Source: Monodelphis domestica
Lineage: Eukaryota; Chordata; Mammalia; Didelphimorphia; Didelphidae
Direction of reading: 5' to 3'
NCBI RefSeq assembly: GCF_027887165.1
Contig: NC_077229.1
Coordinates: forward strand, 345,321,380-345,385,379
Length of the DNA stretch: 64,000 nucleotides
The notes under the pieces were generated by a model. That model was given only the letters and a program-made list of their open reading frames with translations. It did no database searches and was not told where the DNA came from. A program made the position numbers and the translations under genes. The first letter of the stretch is position 1; the number at the start of each line of letters is the position of its first letter. This document shows positions 1-12,239 of this stretch, one piece after another.

Positions 1-667
1 CTGCTGGGCTTGTACCCCAAAGAGATAATGGACAAAAAGACTTGTACAAGAATATTCATAGCTGCGCTCTTTGTGGTGTCCAAAAATTGGAAAATGAGGG
101 GATGCCTATCAATTGGGGAATGGCTGAACAAATTGTGGTATATGTTGGTGATGGAATACTATTGTGCTCAAAGGAATAATAAAGTGGAGGAATTCCATGG
201 AGACTGGAACAACCTCCATGAAGTGATGCAGAGCGAAAGGAGCAGAACCAGGAAAACATTGTACACAGAGACTGATACATTGTGGTACAATCGAAGGTGA
301 TAGACTTCTCCATTAGTATCAATGCAATTTCCCTGAACAATCTGCAGGGATCTAAAAAAAAAATACTACCCACAAGCAGAGGATAAACTGTGGGAGTAAA
401 AACACCGATGAAAAACAACTGCTTGACTACAGGGTTGGAGGAGATAAGACTGAGGAGAGACTCTAAATGAACACTATAATGCAAATTCCAACAACAGGGA
501 AATGGGTTCGAGTCAAGAACACATGTGATAACCAGTGGAATCATGCGTCGGCTATGGGAGAGGGAAAGGGGAGGGGCGGGGAGGGGAGGAAAAGAAAACG
601 ATCTTTGTTTCCAATGAACAATGTATGAAAACGACCAAATAAAATAATGTTTAAATTAAAAAAAAAA
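1..667 (+). mobile_element. LINE-1 3' end
   Basis: Bases 10-300 encode the C-terminus of L1 ORF2, with the conserved GEWLNKLWYMLVMEYYCA block found in three other copies here. A 3'UTR follows, ending in AATAAA and an A-rich tail near 640-667. The copy runs off the left edge, so its 5' extent is unknown. It closely resembles the copies at 25.7, 49 and 60 kb, so it is a fairly young subfamily. Confidence 0.9.
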
Positions 668-1640
668 CAATTTGGTACTGGCTAAGAGACAGAAAGGAGG
701 ATCAGTGGAAGAGGCAATTCTTAACCAGACAAAGGGTAGAGAAGATCATAAAAGGCAAAATAGATAATACATGGAACTTCAATTTTTTTGCATGAACAAA
801 ATAATCAATTCAGCTAAAATAAGAAGGAAAACTATTCATTAGGGGAAAAAAATCTTTTCATGAGCTACCCTAACAAGAATTGGTTATCCAGTCTATATGG
901 GGAATTAATGTGTGTGAATATGTGTATGTGCACTTGTGTGTGACCAAGAGCCATTTCCCCAATGAAGAAGTGATTAACAGATATGAAAAAAAAAGGTCTC
1001 CAAAAGGATTGAAAACTTTTACCAATTACAAGAAAGATTTCTCCAAATCATTAATAATAATAGAAAAGTAAATTTAAATGACTCAGAATTTTTACCGCAT
1101 ACCTTGGCAATCCACAAAGATGACAGTAATAGAAATAGTCAGTGTTAGAGAGTCTTCAGGAAGGCAGATATATCAATACACCATTGATGGAACTATGAGT
1201 TTGTGCAGGTCTTCTGGAAAGCGACTTAAAATGGGCTAAAAAAGTGATTGAAAGGTCCACTCCCTTTGACCCAGAGGTCCCAGGGCTAGGTATATACCCC
1301 CTAGAAACAAAAGAAAAGTCTCGTATGTACTATATTCACAGAAGCACTTTTTGGAGTAGCCAAGAGTTGAAAAACAGAAGGTGCTCATCATTTGGGGAAT
1401 GGCTAAAAGAATTGAAATACTGTAACGTAATGGAATATTGGAATACAGGAATATATCACGGAAGGGGCTCTAAGCAGCTTCTAATATGAAGAATTCAGAG
1501 AAGCATGAGAAGATTTGCATATACTAAAGAAGAACCATAAATTAAGCCAGGAATGCAGTGATCATGACTATGTAAATGGAAAGAACAAGAAAACAGAACT
1601 GAATGCTATCACTATAATGAGCAAACTTGGCCACTTTGAA
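668..1640 (+). mobile_element. older LINE-1 ORF2 fragment(s)
   Basis: The first 45 bases match the L1 ORF2 stretch encoding TIWYWLRDRKEDQW that also occurs at about 59,320. At 1244-1489 a degraded ORF2 tail follows (FGEWLKELKYCNVMEYW, compare GEWLNKLWYMLVMEYY in young copies). Reading frames are interrupted. Several old pieces may be joined, and boundaries are approximate. Confidence 0.55.
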
Positions 1641-2036
1641 TCTGTTGCCCTGACTAGCTTCAACTCCATAGAACAGGATGTCCCTCCCAGGAGAAGCTCA
1701 TCACTTCTAAACTCACCACCACACTGCTAACTTAAGCTTGACTGACTCCACCTCCCTCAGTCTCCCCTACCTTCTAGAGGGCTGAGTACCAAACTCTTCC
1801 CCAGTGCCTTCCTTTAGAGAGGACAGAAACTGGACTCTCAGCTCTCTCCATATTGCATCTGCTGCCCTGTCTAGTCTCAACTTCCCAGAATAAGATGCCT
1901 ACTTGCATCCTGTCCCCTATATACCTATACTCCAACCCATCTTTCCTGCTTCCTTTTGGGTATCTCTCCTTTAAGATTTTAAGCTCCCTGAGGGCAGGTC
2001 TGGCATATAATAGGTACATAATAAATGGGGTTTTGG
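1640..2036 (+). mobile_element. L2-like LINE 3' tail
   Basis: The stretch ends in the typical L2 3' motif 'aagctccctgagggcagg ... ataataggtacataataaat'. The upstream C/T-rich part is compatible with L2 but diverged. A run of 13 G interrupted once follows at 2033-2047. Confidence 0.45.
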
Positions 2037-2104
2037 GGGGGGGGGGATTTGGTTGGATTAGTGCTTGGAGAAGTGTAAATCTTGAAATTTCTCAGATTTG
2101 TGAA

Positions 2105-3190
2105 TGTTAAAAATTTCCACATTGGGGAATTCTCCATTGGAACAATTCCCTACTGGGAACATTCCCCATTTTGACAGTGAGAACTCTACTTGGATCAGAA
2201 ATGGGAGGACCTCTACTCCACCCATACTTAAGACTGCTTTAGGGCAGAAAAATCCTTGCTAAACAATGAAAGTACTTGGACCCATGCTTATGATGAGGCA
2301 GGGAGTTCTTTGAGCCATGCCTGTTTTTAGAATTGATATAATGGGATGCTAGGTACCTATAAAGGTCTGGCAACTTGTAAACTTGCCAGGAGCAAAGAGG
2401 TGAAAACTTATTCAGAGGTTTTTGCTTGAGGGGATTAGTCGACCCAGCAATGTTTTTTCTGATTCAAACTTACTAAAGGGATTAGTCAACCCAGCAGTGG
2501 TTTTAGAATGGGTTGTCCTTTGGAAAACATCTACTGTGATTGGTAGATGGAAGAACTTAGGGGAGGTGACATAGGAGAAAACCCCCTATATAAGAAAAAG
2601 CAGAATCTCTTGAGGAAAAATCCTTTTGGAGAATCTCTTGAGAGAGACTCTGGAGAAGGAAAGCTCTTGGAGGACAATCTCTAAGGAGGTCTCGCTGGAG
2701 CTCCTCTGAGGGGACTCTGTCACTAGAATCCTTGCTTAGACAGACCTTGTGGTGAGTGATAAAAGACTGACTGACTGATCTCTCTCTCTTAAGACTCAGG
2801 TCTAGGCCATGTTGGCTTAAGGCCCTTTATACTTATTTCCTTTTTCTCTCTTTCTCTCTTTTCTTTAATTCCTCATTGTATTATTAATTAAATTCTCTAT
2901 AAAACCCAGTTGACTTGGGTATATTCATAATTGGGAATATTTCCCTGATGACCACCTTATATTTGATTTAAAACAAGACACTGTAGTGAAAACATATTTT
3001 CTGCAGTCACAATTTACTCACCCACTCTTATATCTACTATAATTTATATCTTCCACTATTTTAACTCTTACAATTTACTCTCTAACTATTTTACTCACTA
3101 CAGTTTACAACCTCAACCATTTTAACTCTTACATTTTATGACCATTTTAACTATTACAGTTTATGGCAGACAACTATTTTAATTATAACA
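2105..3190 (+). mobile_element. solo LTR of an endogenous retrovirus (fossil)
   Basis: The block begins TGTTA and ends TAACA, as LTRs do. It contains a TATA-like 'cctatataagaa' near 2585 and a pyrimidine-rich region with AT-rich 3' part. The last ~190 bases (3000-3190) are built of degenerate repeats of an 'attttaactcttacaattta' unit. No internal retroviral genes adjoin it. Family not identified; it looks old. Confidence 0.6.
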
Positions 3191-3243
3191 GAAGAGAAAA
3201 GATATCTTCCCTCATTTCAGAAGTTGGGGACAACAGGTATAGG

Positions 3244-3470
3244 GGGGCACCTACATGGCTCAGTGGAATGAGAGCCAGACCTAGATATGGGAAATCCTGT
3301 GTTCAAATCTGAACTCAAAAACAACCTAGCTGTGTGATCTTGAGCAAGTCACTTAACCTCCATTGCCTAGCGTTTATCACTCTTCTGCCTTGGAACCAAT
3401 TCATGGGATTGCGTCTAATAAAGAAGGTAAAGGTTTAAAAATAAATAAATTTAAAATAAAAATAAAACAG
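3244..3470 (+). mobile_element. marsupial tRNA-derived SINE (WSINE/WALLSI type)
   Basis: Contains the series 'tggctcagtgga', 'gttcaaatctgaactca', 'caagtcacttaacctccattgcctag' and 'cttctgccttggaacca', ending in an AT-rich tail. It is the same family as copies at 11.5, 18.5 and 20.4 kb. Confidence 0.85.
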
Positions 3471-3950
3471 TTATGGGATATTCCATATGTTGTCAAACTT
3501 GTTTGATGTGTTGGCAGCCTTTGCTGAACTGATATTTTTCTCTTTTTTTAAATTTAATCTTGGATACAAAGAGTGATTTGATTGGCAGAGAGAGTTTGGA
3601 TATATTTGGAAATTAGTGCTGTATAACAATAGAAAAAGACCAGTAAAAATAATTTTTAAAGAACTTATTAAAACAAAAATGTGAACTGAATTCCTCTTAC
3701 TGCTATAGATATTAACAGGGAAGACATCAGAGTCAAGAAAAGAGATGCACACTCCTCTCAAACTTCCTCCCAATTGGCAGGCTACAGGGCAGGAGTCCTA
3801 TCAGCTAAATAACCAGAGTGACAAGAAGACAGTCAAGAAACTACACACACCTGAAGTAAGGTAGGTCTTTGGGGCAGTATCATCTCCTGCCCCAGGAACT
3901 TCATTCCCCAAATGGAAAGAGTTTCCACTAGCTAGAAAAATGAATCATAA
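3471..3950. other. unassigned non-coding stretch
   Basis: I recognise no gene, repeat or RNA here. A 100-codon minus-strand open frame lacks family features and is probably chance. Confidence 0.5.
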
Positions 3951-3954
3951 CTTG

Positions 3955-4126
3955 TTCATATTGGATAGGATATAGTGTTGGAAGGTCCTGGGTTCAAATA
4001 TGTCCACAGATAACTTTCAACTGTGTTACCCTGGGCAAGTCACTTAATCTCCATTGCCTAGCCCTTACAGATCATCTGTTTTGGAATTAATATACAGTAT
4101 TGATTCTAAGAGAGAAGGTAAGGGTC
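3955..4126 (+). mobile_element. tRNA-derived SINE, 5' part diverged
   Basis: Matches the SINE from 'ggaaggtcctgggttcaaat' through 'caagtcacttaatctccattgcctagccctta' to 'gtattgattctaagagagaaggtaaggg'. The A-rich tail has been replaced by a TA/CA microsatellite. Confidence 0.8.
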
Positions 4127-4206
4127 TGTATATATCTACACACACAGACATATACATACATATATATATATACATATATATATACATATATATTTATATA
4201 TATGAT
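4127..4206. repeat. (TA/CA)n microsatellite
   Basis: Alternating 'atatacat' and 'tatatata' directly after the SINE tail. It accounts for an Ile-Tyr-rich open frame here, which I do not treat as coding. Confidence 0.9.
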
Positions 4207-5339
4207 GGGCTAGATATTCTCTGCTGCTCTATAATTAGAATATACATTTGGTCAATGTTTTTCATCTTCAGGCTTTTGTATCAGGTTGCCCGTCTTACCT
4301 CCCTGCCATGAATATAGTCCATGCCCCTGCCCTGGACAGATTATATGATTTGGTTAATTTTCATCAGAAGTCCATAGGTCAAGCACTAGAGGAAGTGACT
4401 TTCTCTGCACAATGTTGACATTTCGCCTCTCCTTTCCTGATCTGTAAAATAATGGAGTTGGTCTATGTGATCCAAGACCCCTTTCCACTCTGAGATTTCA
4501 TGATCTGTGCTTTATATTTGGGGCATCCCAGCAGGATTCCTGTCAGAACTGTAAGGCAAATTCATTAATTTGATAATAAAAAATACACACACACACACAT
4601 TAAAGTCTGGCCCTCTGATTTCATATACATGGGGAACTCCTTCCATTAATGCATATTACAACTTATAGTGCTAGAAAAATAGATTGTAATCAATAAAATT
4701 GTAAATTCCTTGAGCGTGGCGACTGTTGTAATAGATAATAATTCTAAGGGTGTATATTGATTGATTCTGGATAACTAATGGATCAAGTTTTGCCTACCCT
4801 CTTCCCATTTCCTCCCACTTTGGAAGCCTTTCAGCTTCCCCTCCCCCTTTCCCTTCAACCTTCTTCTAAGTCACTCAGGGTAAACTATGATGCTTTAGAG
4901 AAAATACTCTTTTCTCTTTTTAACTCAAGTAAGGGTTTATTTGGGGAAGACAGGACAAGGATGGAGGATAAGGTAAGAGGAGTAGGGTATCCCTATTCTC
5001 TACAGGGAGCCTTGGTTAGGAGGATATTGAGGGAAATGGCAATCTTGTCACAATTGTGACACAAAGTCAGTCAGAGAGATAAGAGGACAACTGTCTGTCT
5101 TATTTCTTCTTCTTCCAATGAGTCAGGTAACCTCCAACTTGATTAACTCAAGTCCAGAGACACAATTAGCTTCTTCACCGTCATCAGCCACACCAGTCAA
5201 AGCCAAAAGCTTCAGTCCAGAAGCCTCTCAGCCCATTTCAGAATGGCTTGGCTCCAATTGTCTTTCCTGGTAACATTCCAAAATGGAATATTCCTTTTGA
5301 CTGACAGATGATCCTTTGCATGCATACCTCTGCAACACT
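4207..5339. other. mostly unassigned; MIR and L2 scraps
   Basis: A MIR-like end lies at 4430-4505 ('ctgtaaaataatggagttgg'), a short (CA)n at 4588-4601, and an L2-like 'gtaaattccttgagcgtggcgactg' near 4697. The remainder, including an open frame at 4778-5059, shows no recognisable family. Confidence 0.5.
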
Positions 5340-5532
5340 GTCTTTTGCCTCTTTTTGCATTCTCAGTGCTTAGACATTGCTGGGCACATAATAGGTGCTC
5401 AATAAATGTTTATTGATGAGCAGCCAGGTCCTTAAGAGCTTAAATGACTTGCCCAGGATCAAATAGCCAATATATGTCAGAAGTGGGAATTGGAACTCAA
5501 GACTTCAGACTCTTAGGTCAATTCTCTGACCT
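5340..5532. mobile_element. L2 3' tail (+) followed by MIR-like fragment (-)
   Basis: 5340-5415 carries the L2 ending 'tctcagtgcttagacattgctgggcacataataggtgctcaataaatg'. From 5420 the antisense MIR pattern follows ('cttgcccaggatcaaatagccaatatatgtcagaagtgggaa'). Confidence 0.65.
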
Positions 5533-5689
5533 TTATGCCTTAGGGTTACCATATTTTAATGATGAGATTCTCTGCAATAAAGTCATTTTCAGACGAGCCC
5601 AGAGGACATGAAATATGAAGTCTTCAGTGGCTTTTCACCATGTGTTGGTTTGTTTGATATTGCTATCTTCAGCTTTTCAGCTACATGCA

Positions 5690-5719
5690 AAAAAAAGAAA
5701 AGAAAAGAAAAGAAAAAGG
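5690..5719. repeat. (AAAAG)n microsatellite
   Basis: Repeated 'aaaag' units in the first intron-side flank of the MARVEL gene exon; a short simple repeat. Confidence 0.8.
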
Positions 5720-6415
5720 ATATCTTATTATAGCTCTGGAGAACAATGCTGTATAACTGAGATGCTGCCAAATTTAACTTTGCATTTTAAGAGTGAACAT
5801 ATTTAAAACTCTAGTAGTTGCTAACCACCCTTGGAAAGACCTTTGGCATCAATTTATTACTTAGAGATGAGCTTCAAAAGCTATGATTACACGTGGCTCT
5901 CTTCCTGTGGCCTAAATATTCTCAGTCATGTTACTGTGGGAATTTTCTGAATACTTGTGGGAGCCCCACAAACATTTTGGGCTTCTTTGGGCCTGGTGTC
6001 AGCCATTAGCCAGGACCATGATCTTCGTGGCCTGAGGAACATCATTTGTTTTCAAGACCAGCCAGCAGACCTGAGCTTGGGTTAAAAAAAAAAACAAAAA
6101 GTAAATCAGTACTTGCCAAACTGACAAGGGCAAGATCAGGGAAAGTCTGAATTACTTTTAGGCTTTGGAAAAGGAAATTGCAAGTATAGAGGTTTCTTTT
6201 TTTTTTTTTGAAGAGCCTAATAACACAGCAGTACTTTACATAATTGCCTTTCCCAGCATTTAAAGAAAACTAAAAATAGGGCTTTTAATATGCATAGAAG
6301 TACTTATATTCCAGATGTTCCCATGGTGAAGAGCCATTAGCTGTGGTTTCTAGACAATTCAGGAATACTTCAGCACCTAAACGTGATGAACTCTCTTTCC
6401 TTCTCTCTCCCACAG

Positions 6416-6582
6416 TTATGCCCAAACCATTCCTCAGAGTCAGTACTCGAGGATGTCTGCTCATCCTTCACGGACTGTCTTAAGAGCTTCTATGGTGGAT
6501 GCTTGGTACTTAGACTCCCTTCCCAGAAGACCCCACCAAAAGTCCTGCTCAGGAAAGTGCTCAAACTTGTGCTCAAGGAGAG
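6416..6582 (+). CDS. MARVELD3-like gene, penultimate exon
   Basis: An internal coding exon that is only visible in the frame starting TAT at 6417. It is bounded by a strong acceptor (pyrimidine tract 'ttccttctctctcccacag' ending at 6415) and a donor AG|GTGTGT at 6583. It has 55 whole codons plus one base at each end, so the last G pairs with GT of the next exon to give Gly. The peptide starts YAQTIPQSQY and ends in a Cys-rich block GKCSNLCSRR. In human MARVELD3, as I recall it, a similar Cys-rich KCKYLC segment lies just before the first membrane helix; in both, a Gln-x-x-Glu motif follows. This segment would be cytosolic and next to the membrane. The preceding exon, which in MARVELD3 encodes an Arg-rich disordered N-terminus, was not found in the window. 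A longer open frame over the same bases (6383-6814) is in the wrong frame for the next exon. Confidence 0.8.
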
Positions 6583-6764
6583 GTGTGTCTTTTTGTTGAT
6601 TGGTATAAAACATTTGGTGAAGGTCAGGTGCATGATGGTGGAGGTGGGAGACTTGGCTACGTGTTCTTCAGGTTTGTATTTGTTTGGGTTGCAGTTCTGG
6701 GTTTGGAGACTTAATACAACAGATTTGTGGAATCACAATAACTTAACGATAATGAAAGGAGTAA

Positions 6765-6895
6765 CAAAAATGACATCTTTTACCCAATTGCGTGACCCTG
6801 GGCAAGTCATTTAACCCCAGTTAGCCTTTACTACTGATCTGCCTCAGAATACTTAGTATCAATTCTAGAAAAGTAAAAGAAAAAGAAAAGGGCAT
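6765..6895 (+). mobile_element. tRNA-derived SINE, 3' half
   Basis: Begins at 'tgcgtgaccctgggcaagtcatttaacccca' and continues to 'ttagtatcaattctagaaaag' and an A/G-rich tail. The SINE head is absent. Confidence 0.8.
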
Positions 6896-7324
6896 CTCTC
6901 AGTGATCCAGAACATTGTGGTTTACAAGGAGTCTTATCCTAGCTTAACCCTCAACTACCCTACGGGTCTTTCACCTTAATTTGCACTTGTCTCTGTACCA
7001 CCACTTCCTTTGAAATTGTTTTTTTTTTTAAAGGATGAAAAAAAATTCATCTAGCCTCATTTTAGCTGCCTGGTAAATGTTAGCTGCCTAAATCACAACC
7101 ATGCGTGGAATCATTTAACCACAGCTGATGCTTCAGCCAAATCCAGCCTGATAACTCAGTCTGTGATGTGATGGGACCATTCTGATGATAACACCAAAGT
7201 CGCATGTGTCGGCAGCCAAAAAAGAGCTGCCTTAGGAGAACCAACAGTACAGCGTCTGCAGCTTTTTGAGTTGCGACATGAAGCCTGGCTGTACTCACGA
7301 AGTCTAGGCTCATATCATAAAGCT
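6896..7324. other. unassigned intronic sequence
   Basis: No recognisable repeat or gene apart from short T and A runs. A 77-codon minus-strand frame at 7080-7313 shows no family features. Confidence 0.45.
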
Positions 7325-7460
7325 AGAACTAGAGGGAACCTCAGAGGCCCTTCAGTTCAACTCCCTCATTATATGAAAGTGAAAACTGAAGCCCAGGGAG
7401 GTTAAGTGAATTGCCTATGGCCAGATGTGTTATTTGAATGGAGGTCTTCTGACTCTGGAA
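7325..7460 (-). mobile_element. MIR-like SINE fragment
   Basis: Antisense MIR pattern: 'ctagagggaacctcagagg', 'gaaaactgaagcccagggaggttaagtgaattgcc', ending 'ggtcttctgactctgg'. Confidence 0.65.
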
Positions 7461-7523
7461 GAAATGTACATTGCATTAGATCATGCTTTCTTTCCCCTCA
7501 GATTCCAGCAGGTTGGACTTGGT

Positions 7524-7553
7524 GATGATGATGATGATGATAACGACGATAAA
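7524..7553. repeat. (GAT)n / (GAC) microsatellite
   Basis: Short run of 'gatgatgatgatgatgataacgacgat'. Confidence 0.8.
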
Positions 7554-7689
7554 GCTTGAGAGTCAAGGTTGAGTGTCAGGAAGCCTAAGCAGTATCATAG
7601 ACCTCCCTTAGCTAACAGTGCCTTCACACTCCGGAGGGCTGTTTTACATTGCCCTAAAAGGACACCCTCCAACCTAACTCCTCGCTTGT

Positions 7690-8131
7690 GATTCTATTGT
7701 GAGGAACCAAGATTCTCCAAGTTTACTTTCCAGTTTAGGATTTGTGAGTCATGCCTTTGTCTGAAGTCAACTCCGCCATCTGGAATCACCCCCTTCCCTC
7801 CCCCACCTGCCCCCCACATTTGGATACTCTATCCCAAAAAGAACCAATGAAGAATACATTGGATTCATGTGAGCTACAGAAGACATATGGCGGAAGACAG
7901 GTCAGGAAACAGAGACACTCCTATGTTTACATCTATGATCCCATTAGATATTAAGAATTAGGAAGTTACTCAAGAATGGGCCCTTAGAGCCTTATTTTAA
8001 GATTGCAAAACATATTTTATAATGCTTAAGAGTTAAGGTATAAATACCAGCAAACTCTCTCATGGGGTTTCTTACCTTTCAAACCTTGCAAGATTGTAAC
8101 CATCTCTAATACACTTTAAAATAAAAACCAG
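7690..8131 (+). mobile_element. possible LTR fragment (fossil)
   Basis: The stretch has a promoter-like 'ggtataaataccagcaaactctctc' near 8037 and, about 80 bases later, 'aaaataaaaaccagatctctct', the spacing of a retroviral TATA box and poly(A) signal. The CT array would then lie in the downstream part. No clear ends or flanking duplication were seen, so the call is tentative. Confidence 0.35.
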
Positions 8132-8936
<805 letters not shown>

Positions 8937-9004
8937 TTTCCTTCAATCTCTCCCTTTCCACCTAGAGGCTTACAATAGTTGTTGCCTCCCTCACCACCAG
9001 GAAA

Positions 9005-9165
9005 GAGATTGAATGTAATACCCAGTGGAATTGCGTGTAGGCTACAGAAAGGTCAGGGGGAGGGGAGGGAGGAATAGACTATGATTTTTGTAACTAAGGA
9101 ATAATGGTTGAAATTGACCAAATTAAAAGAAAATAATTTTTTTAAAAGGGCAAAAAAAAAAAGAG
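9005..9165 (+). mobile_element. LINE-1 3'UTR tail fragment
   Basis: 'atgtaatacccagtggaattgcgtgtaggctacag ... ggaataatggttgaaattgacc' parallels the 3'UTR end of the L1 at 60,700-60,830 ('tgtaatacccaatgaaattgcacatcagctacag ... ggaataatgttctaaattgac'). An A-rich tail follows. Confidence 0.8.
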
Positions 9166-10038
9166 ATGGAGTTGCCCTCATAGAAATCTTTGGTATGCAC
9201 ATCCTCTTCCATCTTAGCAGCCAACCAGCAAGGCACACAATAAGTGGACTAGAGTCAAGAATATCTGTGCATATCCCACTCTCCAGAAGCAAACTCACCA
9301 AGTGTTCATATAGCATCCTTTGAGCTTTCTCCCAGGACTAGGCTCTGGAATGGTCTCCTGTTACTGTAGATTGTTTCCACATAGTTAAAAGGATGGACTA
9401 ACCAGATTTTTTAGTGTTTTTCCTTTTAACAGAAAACTTTCTTCTCCAATAAGATGGCTTTCTTCTAATGCAAACTTTGGATTTGTCCTTCACTAGCCTG
9501 TCTGCCTCCCTTTTATGAAGCTCTATAATTACACAATCCATTAGTAAAGTTAGAGGCGCCTTTCATAGCCTACACCCCCAGTTTTCATCAATGACAGACA
9601 GAGTCTAGGCAGCGCACATCAGTGACAAGATTACTTTGATCATTTTCACATTTCTAAGAGGTAAAACTGCCCACGGTTTTATTAATAAAAAGCTTTTGGA
9701 TTTAACTTCTGAAAACTTAGGCCTTTCATTTTTCACCGTGCATAATTAAATGTCAATCTGTCCTTTTGAAATAGAAACACTGTCACAGCCGTTCTCGTCT
9801 GAACCAGTTGATAGACTCTTTGGCTGTCTCTGGTTTGTGTAACGTGTTTACTCACTGAATAATCATATTTTAAAATGTTGAGTTTGTAGTTCAGAAAAAG
9901 GAGTTCAGCCTTCATGCCAGGGTAGTTGTTTTGTGAACAGAAATGTAAACTTCAGTCTGACACATAATGAATAGTGTTTCATAAATGTTTATTAGTTGAA
10001 AAGTTAGAATCATACAGAATCCATAGTATCATCTCACT
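9166..10038. other. unique intronic sequence
   Basis: I see no repeat or gene. The AT-balanced, non-repetitive look of 9650-9910 would fit a conserved non-coding element, but this cannot be decided from one sequence. Confidence 0.4.
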
Positions 10039-10039
10039 C

Positions 10040-10235
10040 ATCATAAACTAGGTGCCTCAATAGATAGAGAGCCAGACCTAGAGACAGGAGGTCCTGGGTT
10101 CAAATGTAGCCTTAGACACTGCTTAGCTGCATCCCCCTGGGCAAGTCACAACTCCCATTGCTTAGCCTTTCCCACCCTTCTGCTTTAGAACAAATACGTA
10201 GTATTGATTCTAAGGTGGAAGATAAAGGTTTTTTT
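10040..10235 (+). mobile_element. tRNA-derived SINE
   Basis: 'gtgcctcaatagatagagagccagacctagagacaggaggtcctgggttcaaatgtagcc' through 'gtagtattgattctaaggtggaagataaagg' and a T-rich end. Confidence 0.85.
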
Positions 10236-10499
10236 TTTTGTCTTTTTAATGCATTTTCCAACTCTGAAATAAGAACAAGTATTATGCATGTTTATAGACT
10301 ACATAAGGTATGTATAGAGAGAATAGTGAAGATAAAACATAATAGAGAAGAAAATAGTGGAGCTGTCTGAGCAACAGGAGATAGGCAGTGGATTTGGAGG
10401 TGGGGAGGAGAGACATCAGTGATTTTATCCAGAGAGGGAGATCCTATTAAGAGACTTCCTTTATAAATGCAGATTACCACCTACTCTGAAACGCCAAGG

Positions 10500-10640
10500 T
10501 TTAGGCAGTTGAGTTGTCTGGGGATGCTGAGGAACTGAACATGGGCCCATGGCTATTCAGTCAGCATATGTCAGAGAGAGGCCTTGGAGTGAATTCTTCA
10601 TTACTGAAAGGCAAGATCTCTAGTCAGTAAACTAAGCTAC
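10500..10640 (-). mobile_element. MIR-like SINE fragment
   Basis: Weak antisense MIR pattern with 'catggctattcagtcagcatatgtcagagag' and 'ttactgaaaggcaagatctctagtca'. Diverged. Confidence 0.4.
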
Positions 10641-11139
10641 TTCTCAACTGATAAGATAGAAGATCGATTTTTGCTAAAACAAAATGGCGCCCCATGCTAA
10701 AAGGTCTAAGGAAATGCTATATAATAGCATAATGGCTCTACTGACTGAATAGTGGATTTTTTAAATTTGCTGTTAATGATTCTTCTGGGTCCAAATTCTG
10801 TATAACTAAAGCAGCTTTATTTTGATATCTATAATTACTGCCTTATCATGGCCCCTAGAAAAGTATTTACCTCTTAGAAATGTGAAAATGATCAAAGGAA
10901 TATTGCTACAGATGGACACATCATATGGACAGAGGGTGTGAAGTATGTAATTTTGCTTACTTTTCTCCAGTTTCTCGGCTTCTTGGAATCTCTAGTTCCC
11001 TCGGAGACTTAGTTTAAGAATCTTAGTATTAAGAAAAGAGGCCTTTTCTGATTCTCCCAGATGGTGTCCTTCTCTAATACTTCAAGTTTTGAGTGAGTAT
11101 AAAATCTCATACATAGCTATATTCAGATTGTTTCCTAGC
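10641..11139. other. unassigned intronic sequence
   Basis: No gene or repeat recognised. Confidence 0.4.
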
Positions 11140-11242
11140 AATAACATTTATGTTCCTTGAAGGCAGGAATTCTTCATTTTTGTCTCTGTATCTAGCTTAT
11201 AAGAGAGTATTTCATAAATTCTTATTAAATTGAAGTAAAGTG
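11140..11242 (+). mobile_element. L2 3' tail
   Basis: 'tgttccttgaaggcaggaattcttcatttttgtctctgtatctagc ... tcttattaaattga' is the typical L2 end, diverged. Confidence 0.65.
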
Positions 11243-11517
11243 AATCTCAATTCCCTTCAGGTGTTATTTAGATAAATATAAATTTTGAATCAGAAGGCAA
11301 TCTAGGTAATGCAACATTGGGCTCAAGCATTTTGAGCAATGACACAGGGGATGTCCCATTCTTGACATCCAAGGTTCTGTGACCCTGTGCTTGGTTTATT
11401 TTTTCTCTCTACTCTATAAGAAATCTTGAAGATTCTTCAAGAAAATCTTCAAATTTCCAGAGCTTGAAAGATAGAAGAAACAAGATCTTGCCTCAAGGCT
11501 TCATGAATGAAAAGATA

Positions 11518-11715
11518 AGGTGGCAGCTGGGTGGCTCAGTGGATGGAAAGCCAGGCCCAGAGATGGGAGGTCCTGGATTCAAATCTGACCTCAGACACTT
11601 CCCAGCTATGTGACTCTGGGCAAGTCTCTTCACCCCCATTGCCTAGCTCTTAACACTCTTCTGCCTTCAACCAATACACTTCATTGATTCTAAGGAGGAA
11701 GTTAACAGTTTAAAA
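11518..11715 (+). mobile_element. tRNA-derived SINE, near full length
   Basis: Starts 'aggtggcagctgggtggctcagtgga' and contains all SINE landmarks to 'cattgattctaaggaggaagttaac'. It is one of the best preserved copies. Confidence 0.9.
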
Positions 11716-11867
11716 AAAGAATGAAAAGATGAATGATTCTTTGAAAAATCATTGTGCACCTTATATTTTTGGGATTAATGTGAAGAATTTCATTGTCATT
11801 GCATGGGAATTATTTTTCATAGACTTATATAGTTTAAAATTTCTTTACAGTCCATATCCTTGAGATG

Positions 11868-11988
11868 CCATTAAATTATAAGCTCCTTGAGGGCAAAGAC
11901 TGCCTTTTGCCTTTTTTTAAATCCCCAGTGCTGAGCAGTGCCTGGATTATAGTAGGTGCTTAATAAATGTTTATTGATTGATCAATAG
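11868..11988 (+). mobile_element. L2 3' tail
   Basis: 'aattataagctccttgagggcaaagactgcc ... agcagtgcctggattatagtaggtgcttaataaatgtttattgattgat' is a well preserved L2 terminus. Confidence 0.8.
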
Positions 11989-12239
11989 CTCTCCATGAAG
12001 TGCCTCTAACTTAAGCAAAATTGTATCTTAATAAGAGGATGCAGTTTCATGGATGTCCTTTTGGCAATTTTCCACAAAGATATGTTGGTGAAGAGTACTG
12101 ACCCTCAACAGTTGTGGTGGTCTCAACTAACACTTTCTTATTAATTTGGACTATACCTGTAATTTTATCAGTACAGGGAATTATGGGTGCTCTCATAAGC
12201 ACACAGGTACTTGCTCTGTAACTTAAGTCTTTGAGAATT

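Noticed and set aside
6383-6814. 143-codon plus-strand open frame
   Set aside because: It starts before the splice acceptor, runs past the donor into a SINE, and is out of frame with the MARVEL exon.
11518-11715. tRNA gene suggested by B-box-like 'ggttcaaatc' motifs in many places
   Set aside because: All sit inside SINE copies derived from tRNA, with no cloverleaf.
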